Of a DNA stretch of 64,000 nt, positions 52,366-61,162 are shown piece by piece (within the stretch, counting starts at the first letter, position 1; each line of letters opens with the position of its first letter). Below the pieces are notes generated by a model. That model was not told the origin of the DNA. It made no database searches and saw nothing but the letters and a program-made list of their open reading frames with translations. Both the position numbers and the translations under genes were made by a program. The stretch lies in assembly GCA_030654175.1 (NCBI GenBank), contig JAURXZ010000006.1, positions 1 to 64,000 on the forward strand. Direction: 5' to 3'. Source of the DNA: Bacteroidia bacterium (lineage in GTDB: Bacteria > Bacteroidota > Bacteroidia > 2-12-FULL-35-15).

Positions 52366-54138
52366 TTAAGTTGTCCATTTTGCCGTTATGGTTTTAAAGT
52401 CCACCTTGTCATACCATTCATTTTTCCACTTCTCAAGATATGGAATGTCATTAGAAGATGGTTCGTGTTCACACCTGTCAATTTTTACAATTGAGGGCAT
52501 AACCGTTGCTTCTCCAATTAACAACGCTTCACCCGATTGCAATGATGGAAGTATATCTGTTACTGAACCAAGTGTGTCAGGCAACAAACGCTTTACATAA
52601 TTTTGGTCGTCAGGGTTTGTTAGTCTCATTGCTATGAAGTTATTGCATTGGGAAAATATCGTTTCAGATAATTCAGATGGTCGCTGACTTATTATTGCTA
52701 ATGAAATTCCGTATTTTCTACCTTCCTTGGCTATTCTCTCTATTGATGCTCGTGAAGATTTAAACCTTGCAAGGTCGCTTTTTGGAACATATTTATGGGC
52801 TTCCTCATAAACTAATAAGAGAGGCATATCATTGTCTCCATTTTGCTTTTTGTAGTAGTATGAATAGTCAAATAGTAAACGAGAAATCAATGAAACAGTA
52901 ATGCTCAAAACTTCAAATGGAACACCACTTAGGTCAATAATTGTAACATTTGATTTTGCGTTTTTTCTTGTGTCGGGTTTAAAATCATAACCTAAAAATT
53001 GTCGTAAAGTATCTTCAAATGAAATGTCCTTACTCTTATTGCCGAATAGAAACTGTCGTAGTCTTGGAGAGTTGATTTTTGTATTTAATCTTGAAACAAA
53101 TTTATCAATTGAGCCATCGCAATATGGACCTTTTGAAATACCGTGTCCTCTATCTTTACTTTCTCTGCGAGGAGATGAATAAGTATAAACTTTTGTAAAA
53201 TAGTGTTGAATTTTCTTAGCCTCTGATTCAAATGTAACAGCACCATCAATAAATTGAATATTAAGGTCGTCCTCACTATGTCTTGTTTCCTTACGAAAAT
53301 TTTGAAGGCAATTTAATATTTCATCAATATCAAATTTCAATGGACTGTCAAAATACACTTTGGTTTCTTCGGGATTTTTTAGGATTTTATTTTCCGTGAT
53401 AAGATTTCTAAGTAAAGACGATTGATTGTAATTATTGTTATCGCCAGACTCCAAAAAAAGCTCTTCAAGTTCATCTGCATTTAACAACCAATATGGAAGA
53501 ACTAAATCGTCAATCTTAATAATGTTTGCTTCTGGAAATGCAGTAGCATATTCAGAATGAATGTCAAATATTACGATGTGTGAATTGTTCAATCCTGTAA
53601 AACCAGATTTTTTTTCTTTGGTTGCATTTTGTAAAACCTTTGCAGTCGTATGAGATTTTCCTGAACCTGTTGAACCAACAATTGCAAAATGCTTATTGAA
53701 AAATTTATTTCCGTTTACTGGAACTTCAATTCTGTCTTTAGGGGATTGAGCCAGTTCAGCAAAACAAAACCTTTCATATTTACTTTCTTTACTGCCACTT
53801 GAATATATTGCCCTAATATCTTCAATTGATGCCTTTGTTGCTTCTTTAGGCGGCAATGCAATTGAATCACCGCCTCGTCTAAAATTCCCATCTTCGATTG
53901 TTCCAAGTGGGTTTGCTTCAATTAAATATTTTCTATCCCCACTGTCAGTCACTTCAATAAGAAAACTTTCAATTATTGCGATAAGCTTAATTGAAGAATT
54001 TTCATTGTCTGCTATCTGAATATAAGAGCCAACTTTTAGCTGCTCAGTTCCTCTAAAAGCATTTAAGTCATCAACTTTAATTTTTACCTTGTTCGGTAGT
54101 ACAGCGATTACCTCTCCATTTGCTTTTGTTTCTGCCAT
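52366..54138 (-). CDS. HerA-type FtsK-like ATPase (DUF87)
   Basis: 590 residues with an N-terminal HAS-barrel (about 1-90), Walker A VGSTGSGKSHTTA (about 151-163), Walker B LLLVYEEAHKYVP and a sensor/arginine region SLAIISQRPSELSETIFSQC. HerA forms a hexameric DNA pump; defence versions pair with a nuclease encoded next to them. Its ATG overlaps the stop of the nuclease gene, so the two are translationally coupled. Confidence 0.93.
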   Translation of the reverse strand: MAETKANGEVIAVLPNKVKIKVDDLNAFRGTEQLKVGSYIQIADNENSSIKLIAIIESFLIEVTDSGDRKYLIEANPLGTIEDGNFRRGGDSIALPPKEATKASIEDIRAIYSSGSKESKYERFCFAELAQSPKDRIEVPVNGNKFFNKHFAIVGSTGSGKSHTTAKVLQNATKEKKSGFTGLNNSHIVIFDIHSEYATAFPEANIIKIDDLVLPYWLLNADELEELFLESGDNNNYNQSSLLRNLITENKILKNPEETKVYFDSPLKFDIDEILNCLQNFRKETRHSEDDLNIQFIDGAVTFESEAKKIQHYFTKVYTYSSPRRESKDRGHGISKGPYCDGSIDKFVSRLNTKINSPRLRQFLFGNKSKDISFEDTLRQFLGYDFKPDTRKNAKSNVTIIDLSGVPFEVLSITVSLISRLLFDYSYYYKKQNGDNDMPLLLVYEEAHKYVPKSDLARFKSSRASIERIAKEGRKYGISLAIISQRPSELSETIFSQCNNFIAMRLTNPDDQNYVKRLLPDTLGSVTDILPSLQSGEALLIGEATVMPSIVKIDRCEHEPSSNDIPYLEKWKNEWYDKVDFKTITAKWTT

Positions 54139-55289
54139 TAGATTATGTTTTTAATATCTTCAATTTCTTTGACTTCAATTTCAATATGTTTTCCCGTAAA
54201 CAGAACAGGAGCTGGGCTATCAATAAAAAATTGATATACTTCCCCTGTTCTATCCAAGTTGTTCAATAATTTTTCAAGGTCTTGTTGCTTGTTTATAAAT
54301 TTAAAGAATAACCTATTAGTGAATGTTGGACGTGTATTTATGCTTTTAATGTTGAAAGGTGCATTCATAAAGTCGTAGCCATCACTAATCACATAGCCAT
54401 CTTTTTGAAAGTCGACTTTTAGTTTAATTAAATCACTTTCTTGAATGCCATTAAAGTAGATAAAAGGGACAAACCTATCCGTATCGGGAATAGTCTTTGT
54501 TTTGTTTTTGCTCCATTTTGTTTTTAGCAACAGAACTAACTCTTTCAATAGTTTAACTTCAACGGTTGGCTTAACCTCAATAATAAATATCCTTTCGTGA
54601 GGTTCTGTATTTAGTGAAGTTTTAAAAAACAACTGATTCAAGTGTTTTAGCTGCTTCTCTTTTGCAACTATTTCAATATATGCTGATTTGTAAATTAATT
54701 TTTTACCATTTATTATAATTTTGTCAATTTCACTTTTAGATGTTTTTCTTTTTGAACGAACAGAAGGGCGATTTTTAGTGACAATATCTAATAAGTGACT
54801 TGAAATTACAGAGTAATATATTTCAGCCTCCTCTTCAGTCTTTGAATATGCATCTTTTATTTTTTGTATTACTGCTTTGTATTGACTTTCAAAATCTCCT
54901 GCATAAATTATAGTAAAGCGGTTAATAAAGTCAGTTCTTTCAATTGAAGAGAATTTTTTAATTTTCCCAAGTATTGCATCAAGCTCGGTAACGGATAGAG
55001 TTTTTTTTGATGGCGAGATGCCTTTTAGATAAATGAATAGTATAAACTTACTTGTCTTGTTTTTTAAATACTGGTCAAAGAGTTGAACTAATGGTTTTTT
55101 TATTTTTTGTTTTTGTTGTGCAGAAGTGTAGTCAGTATTATGATATTTTACTTGAACCAAATAGTCGTCATAGCCATAGTCTTGGAGTTGTTCAATTTCA
55201 ATAGTTTTGGTTGAGTTATTGAATATTTCCAATATAGTTCTGTCAAACTGAAATTTATATCCTCTAAGTGCTATGTATGCTCCATCCAT
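54138..55289 (-). CDS. DUF4297/Cap4-like PD-(D/E)xK nuclease
   Basis: 383 residues. The start GAYIALRGYKFQFDRTILEI, followed by EIEQLQDYGYDDYLVQVKYH (about 32-50), is the signature of the DUF4297/Cap4 endonuclease domain: an early Glu, the Asp pair, and Gln-x-Lys. The remaining ~300 residues are helical with a C-terminal alpha/beta domain that I do not recognise, possibly for sensing or for HerA contact. HerA-DUF4297 pairs are known as antiphage complexes. Assignment rests on motif pattern and genetic coupling. Confidence 0.75.
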   Translation of the reverse strand: MDGAYIALRGYKFQFDRTILEIFNNSTKTIEIEQLQDYGYDDYLVQVKYHNTDYTSAQQKQKIKKPLVQLFDQYLKNKTSKFILFIYLKGISPSKKTLSVTELDAILGKIKKFSSIERTDFINRFTIIYAGDFESQYKAVIQKIKDAYSKTEEEAEIYYSVISSHLLDIVTKNRPSVRSKRKTSKSEIDKIIINGKKLIYKSAYIEIVAKEKQLKHLNQLFFKTSLNTEPHERIFIIEVKPTVEVKLLKELVLLLKTKWSKNKTKTIPDTDRFVPFIYFNGIQESDLIKLKVDFQKDGYVISDGYDFMNAPFNIKSINTRPTFTNRLFFKFINKQQDLEKLLNNLDRTGEVYQFFIDSPAPVLFTGKHIEIEVKEIEDIKNII

Positions 55290-55726
55290 TCGTTAAATAT
55301 TTTAGCCTATAATTTCATTTTAGCCGGGTCGGTTAATATTTGCACGGTTGCCCTACAATGATGCATAACGGATGGCTATGCGATGTGGCCGCCTTCGTAA
55401 GTAAAATTATAAAATTACAAGTGGCAAAAACAAAATAAAAATAAATTTATATCGAGTTTAATAATGCTTTAAAGTAACAACTCGAACTTTCCAATTATAG
55501 TAATTTAACTATTATTTATTCAACTAAAAGATTTCTATTCTTGATTTACTTATTCTCTGTATAACTTGAAAGAGCCCAAATTTCGTCTAATTCGTTGCAA
55601 TATTTTCAGAATTAAGTTTTTCGTAAAGTCAGTCCGTAATTAGCAGAACAAAGGGTTTGTTATCTTTTTCAACGTTTCTATACTTCATCCAAGGAAGGCT
55701 TTTAATCTGGATTATACAGAAATTAA
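55290..55726. other. Intergenic region with a GC-rich block at 55362-55392
   Basis: This should hold the promoter of the nuclease-HerA operon. The block at 55362-55392 shares words with 52177-52207 and contains the small hairpin GCATA-ACGGATGGC-TATGC. The rest (55393-55726) is AT-rich without any feature I can support. Confidence 0.35.
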
Positions 55727-56905
55727 TTAAAATAATTTTGTTAAACCAACCGTAATTCTGCTTGTATTGTTATTAGAAAGGGCATTATCGAAAAACAAAT
55801 TATTAGAATAATAAATCGTAATATTTCTTATTTCAATTCCAGCAGAAAAAATTGAGAACCCAAAAATTGAATTTTTAGAACCTGTCGATTCAATAAAATT
55901 TTTAGAACCTCCAACTCCATATACACCAACTTTTGCAATTATGGAAATAGCGTTGATGTCCTCAAACGTTTTTAAATCTAATTTTTTTAATGGCAAAACT
56001 CCAATGGTTTCTATTCCGAATGTGCTAAAAAAATAAGTCTCGTTTGCGTTAAAAGAATTACCTGCAATTGGCAAGTCGACACTTAATTTTCCAACAAACT
56101 CTGAAATCAAACTAAGAGATTTATCTTTTCTGTAATTTTTAATTTTTAATAATGGCGTTCGTAAACCAAAAACAGAAGTTCCACCACCCGAAACTAATTT
56201 AAGTAGATTACCATTTGACTTGTTGATACTATCTACATCATTAACTAAGCTATCGATTTGTTGGTTATTTAAGTTTTTCAAGTCTCCACCGGAAATTGTT
56301 TTGGTTTTAGCTTTTGAAAGAACTGAACCTACTGAAAAACGGAAGGGACCATAATATACATCAACAATTTCGGTTTGAAAAGAGCCATTATCTCCAAACA
56401 TACTGAAATTCGTATTAGTCATGAACTCAATATTACTGCTGGAATTGTAATACATTTGAGTATAAATACTGTTTTTACAAGGAAAAGGACGAAAAGTTCT
56501 TAAGGAAGAATATTTATATATTTTCTTTAATCCAGCATAATAAATATTGTCTATTCTTTTGTTCCCATCCAGCTCCAATTTATTCAATGAATCTTGTTTT
56601 GCATCCGTACAATTCTCCGTTTGCATGCAATTTTTCCATTCCCCCTTAATATATTTTTTAAGTGCCTTTTTTTTCTTATTTTTTTCTATTTTTAAATCTT
56701 TTAAATACTTGTTGGTCGTTACTATATTATCGTAATCATCCTCACTATACATTTGTTGCTGAATTTGTTGCTGAATTAGCTCGTGATTTCTTATAAGAGT
56801 ATCAACATGTTGCTGCTGTTGTTGCTGTTGCTGCTGCGGTTGCTGTTGAGCAATTATTAAAAAGTGAAGTATCGCAAAAATAAATGTTAAGTATATTTTT
56901 TTCAT
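55727..56905 (-). CDS. Exported protein with poly-Gln tract
   Basis: 392 residues with a signal peptide (about 1-19, HFLIIAQ) followed at once by a Gln run (QQQPQQQQQQQQQ) coded mainly by CAG/CAA, then NHELIQQQIQQQMYSEDDYD. A Lys-rich coil follows, then a beta-rich C-terminal ~250 residues ending in an aromatic strand (SRITVGLTKLF), which suggests an outer-membrane barrel. No family is recognised. The Gln run is likely length-variable. Confidence 0.6.
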   Translation of the reverse strand: MKKIYLTFIFAILHFLIIAQQQPQQQQQQQQQHVDTLIRNHELIQQQIQQQMYSEDDYDNIVTTNKYLKDLKIEKNKKKKALKKYIKGEWKNCMQTENCTDAKQDSLNKLELDGNKRIDNIYYAGLKKIYKYSSLRTFRPFPCKNSIYTQMYYNSSSNIEFMTNTNFSMFGDNGSFQTEIVDVYYGPFRFSVGSVLSKAKTKTISGGDLKNLNNQQIDSLVNDVDSINKSNGNLLKLVSGGGTSVFGLRTPLLKIKNYRKDKSLSLISEFVGKLSVDLPIAGNSFNANETYFFSTFGIETIGVLPLKKLDLKTFEDINAISIIAKVGVYGVGGSKNFIESTGSKNSIFGFSIFSAGIEIRNITIYYSNNLFFDNALSNNNTSRITVGLTKLF

Positions 56906-57220
56906 TTTTTTGAAATTATTTTTGTAAAGTAAACTTTTTAAAAATCATTTTGTGTTTTAGATAACCAAACCCCAACAGTCGATGTTTTTTAACTAACAAT
57001 AGGCATATTAAAACAATTCATCAACAAAGGTATTATAATAACCCAATTAGCAATCTTTTTATTTAATTAAGAATAATTATAAAAGGATTAACAAATCATA
57101 GGATATAAATTCGGGAATGAAATGCAGAGTGTTTCAACAAAGAGGATGTAATAAATTTCTGCTTTTTGGTAAAAAAGGAATTTCATCTTTCTAAGGTTTA
57201 AGAAGATTTCTCAATTGTTT
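56906..57220. other. AT-rich intergenic region
   Basis: It presumably includes the promoter of the poly-Gln protein gene. Apart from simple AT-rich sequence I see no gene or repeat here; the tandem repeats begin at 57221. Confidence 0.4.
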
Positions 57221-57328
57221 TGCGGAGAATAAGGCTGATATTCTCCGCACTATTTGCGGAGAATAATTATTTAATGCGGAGAATAAGGCCGATAATCTCC
57301 GCAAGATCTGCGGAGATTAATTATTTAA
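57221..57328. repeat. Two tandem 54-bp units with internal palindromes
   Basis: Units 57221-57274 and 57275-57328 both begin TGCGGAGAATAAGGC and end TTAATTATTTAA or TAATTATTTAA. Each holds an inverted pair TGCGGAGAAT / (A)TCTCCGCA and then another half site TGCGGAGA. They differ at only a few bases. They are a folded repeat, of mobile or regulatory nature. Confidence 0.7.
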
Positions 57329-57341
57329 AATTCTAAATGAA

Positions 57342-57364
57342 AAAACCCCTATAATAGGGGTTTT
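57342..57364. terminator. Bidirectional-looking terminator
   Basis: AAAACCCCTA pairs with TAGGGGTTTT around a 3-base loop. It lies about 65 bp downstream of the minus-strand lipoprotein gene (57429-58304). Confidence 0.75.
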
Positions 57365-57428
57365 CATGTAATTATATTAGATGCCTGGCTGAAATGCCAT
57401 TGCCTGATCAAACTCTTTTAATGCCTGC

Positions 57429-58304
57429 TTAGCTCTTATTATCAGTTGTAACAATTAAAAACTTAGAGATGCTCCAGAATTCCTCCTCATTAAGAATTTC
57501 AAGTTTTACAATTGAACTCGCTCCTTCAACAAACTTATATGAGTTTGCAGGGTGGGATGTTACAAGACTCACTTTCCTTCCTTTAACAGGAATGTTTTTT
57601 ATTTTTGTAATATCAATTTTTGCAAAACAATTAGGACAAATAGTCTCATTTATTTCAATTACCTTCCCTAAACCAATAAAACCGCCTTCACTTGTAATTA
57701 CTCCTTTACTTTTCAGCTCTTTGGTGGTTCCAACAATAAAATAAGCAGTGTTGAGCTTCTCTGTTTTTTGGTCAGACCCTTCTTTTTCTACAATGTACTT
57801 CATTTTAAGATTTACAAAATCAACATTAAGCCCTTCGAGTTTGGTTTTTAGATCTGTAATTTCAGTTTCTTTTTCAATTAGTTGATTTGTAAGGTTGGTA
57901 ACAGCCAGTTCGAGGGCATCTACTTTTAAATTAGAAGATTTTAACCTTTTAGTCAGGTTTGCAACCTTTTGTTTGTTCTTCCCTAACAAGTCATATATCA
58001 ATTGTATATCGCTGTTAATTTGATCCTTATTGGATTTTTTAAATTCAACACCCTCGGAACTTGTTGAAATAATTTTTTCTTTGGATTTTATTTGATTTAA
58101 ATTTTCCTGGATCTCATTAAATGAGGTAATAAATTCATTCATAGCCGCTTCTTTATCGATTATAAGCGAATCCTTTTCTTTTAGTTCAAGGTTCATGTTT
58201 ACGTTTACATGTGCCAGACTATCGGCTAAAGCAATTTGTTTTTTTTCTTCGCTGTTGCATGCAAATAAAGCGGTAATGGCCAATAATATTACATATTTTT
58301 TCAT
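57429..58304 (-). CDS. Coiled-coil lipoprotein
   Basis: 291 residues with a lipoprotein signal (LLAITALFACNSEE), a long heptad-rich coiled coil (about 35-180) and a C-terminal globular part. That part has a CPNC pair (NETICPNCFAKIDI) and SLVTSHPANSYKFVE. Similar coiled-coil lipoproteins occur widely in Bacteroidota; the function is unknown. Confidence 0.7.
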   Translation of the reverse strand: MKKYVILLAITALFACNSEEKKQIALADSLAHVNVNMNLELKEKDSLIIDKEAAMNEFITSFNEIQENLNQIKSKEKIISTSSEGVEFKKSNKDQINSDIQLIYDLLGKNKQKVANLTKRLKSSNLKVDALELAVTNLTNQLIEKETEITDLKTKLEGLNVDFVNLKMKYIVEKEGSDQKTEKLNTAYFIVGTTKELKSKGVITSEGGFIGLGKVIEINETICPNCFAKIDITKIKNIPVKGRKVSLVTSHPANSYKFVEGASSIVKLEILNEEEFWSISKFLIVTTDNKS

Positions 58305-58334
58305 AATAGATCTTTTTTTTTAATGATTTGAATG

Positions 58335-58342
58335 CAAAGATA
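58335..58342 (-). promoter_or_regulatory. Candidate -7 element TATCTTTG
   Basis: The minus strand reads TATCTTTG 30 bp upstream of the coiled-coil lipoprotein ATG, matching the TAnnTTTG consensus. Confidence 0.5.
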
Positions 58343-58567
58343 GAGTTGTTGTTTCACATAAATGTTACATAATTATTTTAGATAGAAATGTTTATACCAA
58401 AACTTACTATTTTTTTAGTAAAAAAAGGTTTGGTTGAAATTGAGGGTTAAAATGCTCCACCCACTTTCTCGACAAGCTCGAAATGACCATAACGATTTAA
58501 ATATATAAAGTCTATTGCCCTCAAAAAAGAAATATTTTGAGCTCAAAAACTCAATTTCAAAGAAAAA

Positions 58568-58672
58568 GCCGCGTTAGGGATTGCAGCGTAAATCCTTTTC
58601 TGTCGCTGTTTAGCGGCAGGAAAGATTGAAGCGTAAAGCCCGCCAATTCTTGTTTAAGAATTGGAACGCCCA
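58568..58672. repeat. Two-hairpin intergenic repeat (GATTGMAGCGTAAA)
   Basis: GATTGCAGCGTAAA (58579-58592) and GATTGAAGCGTAAA (58624-58637) each precede a hairpin: CTTTTCTGTCGCT with AGCGGCAGGAAAG, and CCAATTCTT (58643-58651) with AAGAATTGG (58656-58664). I recall GTTAGGGATTG-type repeats as common between Sphingobacteria-like genes. The flank 58343-58567 shows nothing else. Confidence 0.55.
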
Positions 58673-58727
58673 AATGAAAAATTTAGAAATCAAAATGAAG
58701 GTTAATCAAATCAACATACTCAATAAT

Positions 58728-61061
58728 TTATTCAACTACTACCCTTTTGGTGTAGCGGTAATTATTGTTATTCCCCACCATCAGGTAAATCCCCGGTTTC
58801 AGCATTTCAGGGAATGATAAAGAAAAATTACCGGCTTCAACAGTCACCGCTTTTTCGAAAACAGATCGTCCTAAAACATCATATAAAGCAATCCTCAGGG
58901 ATCTTACATCAGTATTGGTATTGCCAAACTTTCCATATAAAATGCTGCCATCAAAAGGATTGGGGTAAATATCAAACACAGTAGCAACATCTATTTCAAC
59001 AGAAGATGTAGATAAATTAGGTCCGGTTATACAAATATCAAAGGTGGTGGTAGCTGGTCCGATAGAACCAAAATCGTAAGTACGGATATAGTAGGTGGTT
59101 CCAATGGTTAAACCGGTTGTGGTAATGGATTCACCCACTCCGGGGCCACCATTATCGGCACATTCAATTTCTCCGGAAGTGCAGGAAGTATAAACACTAA
59201 GCACAGGATCGAAATCGGTGGAAGGGCTCAGTGTTATTACATGTGATGCAGCTGTGGCTGTGAATTTATACCATACATCCTGTAAAGCAGGGCTTGCAAA
59301 AGGATCACAACTTGGCGCTGCCACACCACTTGCAGTAGTGTAAGCGATATCGCCCAGGGTATTCACACAGGTAGTATTAGGAGTAAGAAGCTGTGCAGCT
59401 GAACAATTGTCGTTTGCGGGGCTTATTACGTTTATATTAATGTATTCAGCGGTGCTTTCATTGTGTATCTTATCGCAACTAGTGATAGCGTATGCAACAC
59501 CGGGATAATTGGTGATGGTGATGGTATCGATATAGGTAATAATTGGTGTGGGTGAAATAAATAATATCTGTTTGGCATTGGTGATATCCACGGCACTTCC
59601 GTCAGTGCTTCGGTATATTACAAAGTATTTGGCGGTATCGCCATCGGTGGCAGCAAGGGGTAACTGCCAGTTCAAAGTAACTGTGGTAGGCGTTGTGGTA
59701 TGAGTAACCGCAGCAGGAGGCAATGGGTTTACAGCATCTATCCAGGGCATGGTGGGTATTAAACATTTGTATTTATTGGTAGAGGTAACTAAAGAATCGG
59801 ACAAACTTTTCATGTTATTTTTAATGGAAGTAGCACTGAAATACACTTCTCCCTGTGCCTTAAAATTTATCAGACGGGTGCTGTTGACCTGATCTAAAAT
59901 ATTATTGATGGCCCAATTGCCACCGCTTGAATTTAACTGGTAAGAAGCCATCCCGGCATAACAGTGCCTTCCATGGTTATTGGCCTGTGTACCCCACCAA
60001 TCCACCAACGTGTTAAAATCCTGGTTAGTTCCTATTTTCCAGTATAGTTGCGGGGCCACATAATCAAGACTTTGAGCGGTAAGCCATGCAATGGGATCAC
60101 AATAAATTTCGCTGTAAGACGACAAACCGATTATTCCCGAAGGAACTCCATTTTTCCATATTCCAAAAGGGCCAACACCAAACTTTACCCACGATCGTAT
60201 GGATTTTATACTGTCGTTCACCATCTTTACCAACAGGTTCACATTATCTCTGCGCCAATCGTTTTTATTGGTAAAACCTCTCGGATAGTTGCTATAAGCA
60301 GCTGCATCGTCAAAGACGGTACCGTTTGCCGGATAGGGATAAAAATAATCATCGAAATGGATGCCATCCACACTGTAACGGGTTACAATATCAGAAACAA
60401 CCATGGTCACATAATCACGTACCTGCGGCAATCCCGGATTCAGTAATTGTAATGAATTATAGGTTACACACCAGGAAGGGTGCAAAACAGACACGTGGTT
60501 GCTTGCAATACTGCTGCTGCTGATACTCACTACAACCCTGTATGGATTCAACCAGGCGTGAAATTCCATGCCTCGTTTATGAGTTTCCTCGATCATAAAA
60601 ACCAAAGGATCGAATCCTCCAGCAGGAGCCACTCCTTGCGTTCCTGAAAGCCATTGCGACCAGGGTTCATAAGGACTATTGTAAAAAGCATCACATGAGG
60701 GGCGCACCTGCACAAAAACCGCATTTATTCCTGCTTTTTGAAGCTTATTTATGAGTGTTATAAATCCACTTTTGAGGGTAGTTACTGATTGTCCGGTACT
60801 GGTAGGGTAATCGATATTGGAAACGGTTGCTATCCAGGCACAACGCAATTCTCTTTTTGGATAGAGTATTGCTCGGCTTCCATTATCCTGAAATGCAGAT
60901 CCCTGGCTTATCGTATCCATCTTTTCAATTGAAAATGGAGCAGTCTGGTCAAAAGGCATGTTGAAATCATACTGCTGCTGCTGTGCTATACCATTAAAAC
61001 CAATACAAGTGGCGATAAGGAATAGTAGTGCTTTGATTGTACTAAAGTATTTTTTTTTCAT
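58728..61061 (-). CDS. DigH/YngK-like glycosyl hydrolase (GHL10) with T9SS tail
   Basis: 777 residues. The signal peptide is followed by a GHL10/DUF187 TIM barrel (about 50-440): ELRCAWIATVSNIDYPTSTG, FHAWLNPYRV, DGIHFDDYFYPYPANGTVFD, KFGVGPFGIWKN. A fibronectin-like module (about 450-545) follows, then a PPC-like beta domain (DVWYKFTATAASHVITLSPS) and a type A sorting domain (IYPNPFDGSILYGKFG to RVVVE). E. coli DigH of this family cuts peptidoglycan glycans stripped of stem peptides. It follows an amidase gene, which would produce that substrate. Confidence 0.88.
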   Translation of the reverse strand: MKKKYFSTIKALLFLIATCIGFNGIAQQQQYDFNMPFDQTAPFSIEKMDTISQGSAFQDNGSRAILYPKRELRCAWIATVSNIDYPTSTGQSVTTLKSGFITLINKLQKAGINAVFVQVRPSCDAFYNSPYEPWSQWLSGTQGVAPAGGFDPLVFMIEETHKRGMEFHAWLNPYRVVVSISSSSIASNHVSVLHPSWCVTYNSLQLLNPGLPQVRDYVTMVVSDIVTRYSVDGIHFDDYFYPYPANGTVFDDAAAYSNYPRGFTNKNDWRRDNVNLLVKMVNDSIKSIRSWVKFGVGPFGIWKNGVPSGIIGLSSYSEIYCDPIAWLTAQSLDYVAPQLYWKIGTNQDFNTLVDWWGTQANNHGRHCYAGMASYQLNSSGGNWAINNILDQVNSTRLINFKAQGEVYFSATSIKNNMKSLSDSLVTSTNKYKCLIPTMPWIDAVNPLPPAAVTHTTTPTTVTLNWQLPLAATDGDTAKYFVIYRSTDGSAVDITNAKQILFISPTPIITYIDTITITNYPGVAYAITSCDKIHNESTAEYININVISPANDNCSAAQLLTPNTTCVNTLGDIAYTTASGVAAPSCDPFASPALQDVWYKFTATAASHVITLSPSTDFDPVLSVYTSCTSGEIECADNGGPGVGESITTTGLTIGTTYYIRTYDFGSIGPATTTFDICITGPNLSTSSVEIDVATVFDIYPNPFDGSILYGKFGNTNTDVRSLRIALYDVLGRSVFEKAVTVEAGNFSLSFPEMLKPGIYLMVGNNNNYRYTKRVVVE

Positions 61062-61089
61062 TTTCAGCCGGCTTTAAAGTCAAAATTTA

Positions 61090-61137
61090 GCCACGAATTA
61101 CACTAATTTTAGGGGATTAATTAGTGAAATTCGTGGC
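61090..61137. repeat. Palindrome between amidase and DigH-like genes
   Basis: GCCACGAATTACACTAATT (61090-61108) is the inverse of 61119-61137 except at one central position. It is within the operon spacer, so it would be in the mRNA as a long hairpin. No T run follows directly. Confidence 0.75.
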
Positions 61138-61162
61138 AAATATTACTAATTACACAAATCTA

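Noticed and set aside
56806-56856. CTG/CTT-rich tract as a possible CRISPR or tandem-repeat array
   Set aside because: It is the reverse of a Gln-codon run in a protein gene; no spacer-repeat pattern exists here, and no CRISPR array was seen in the window.
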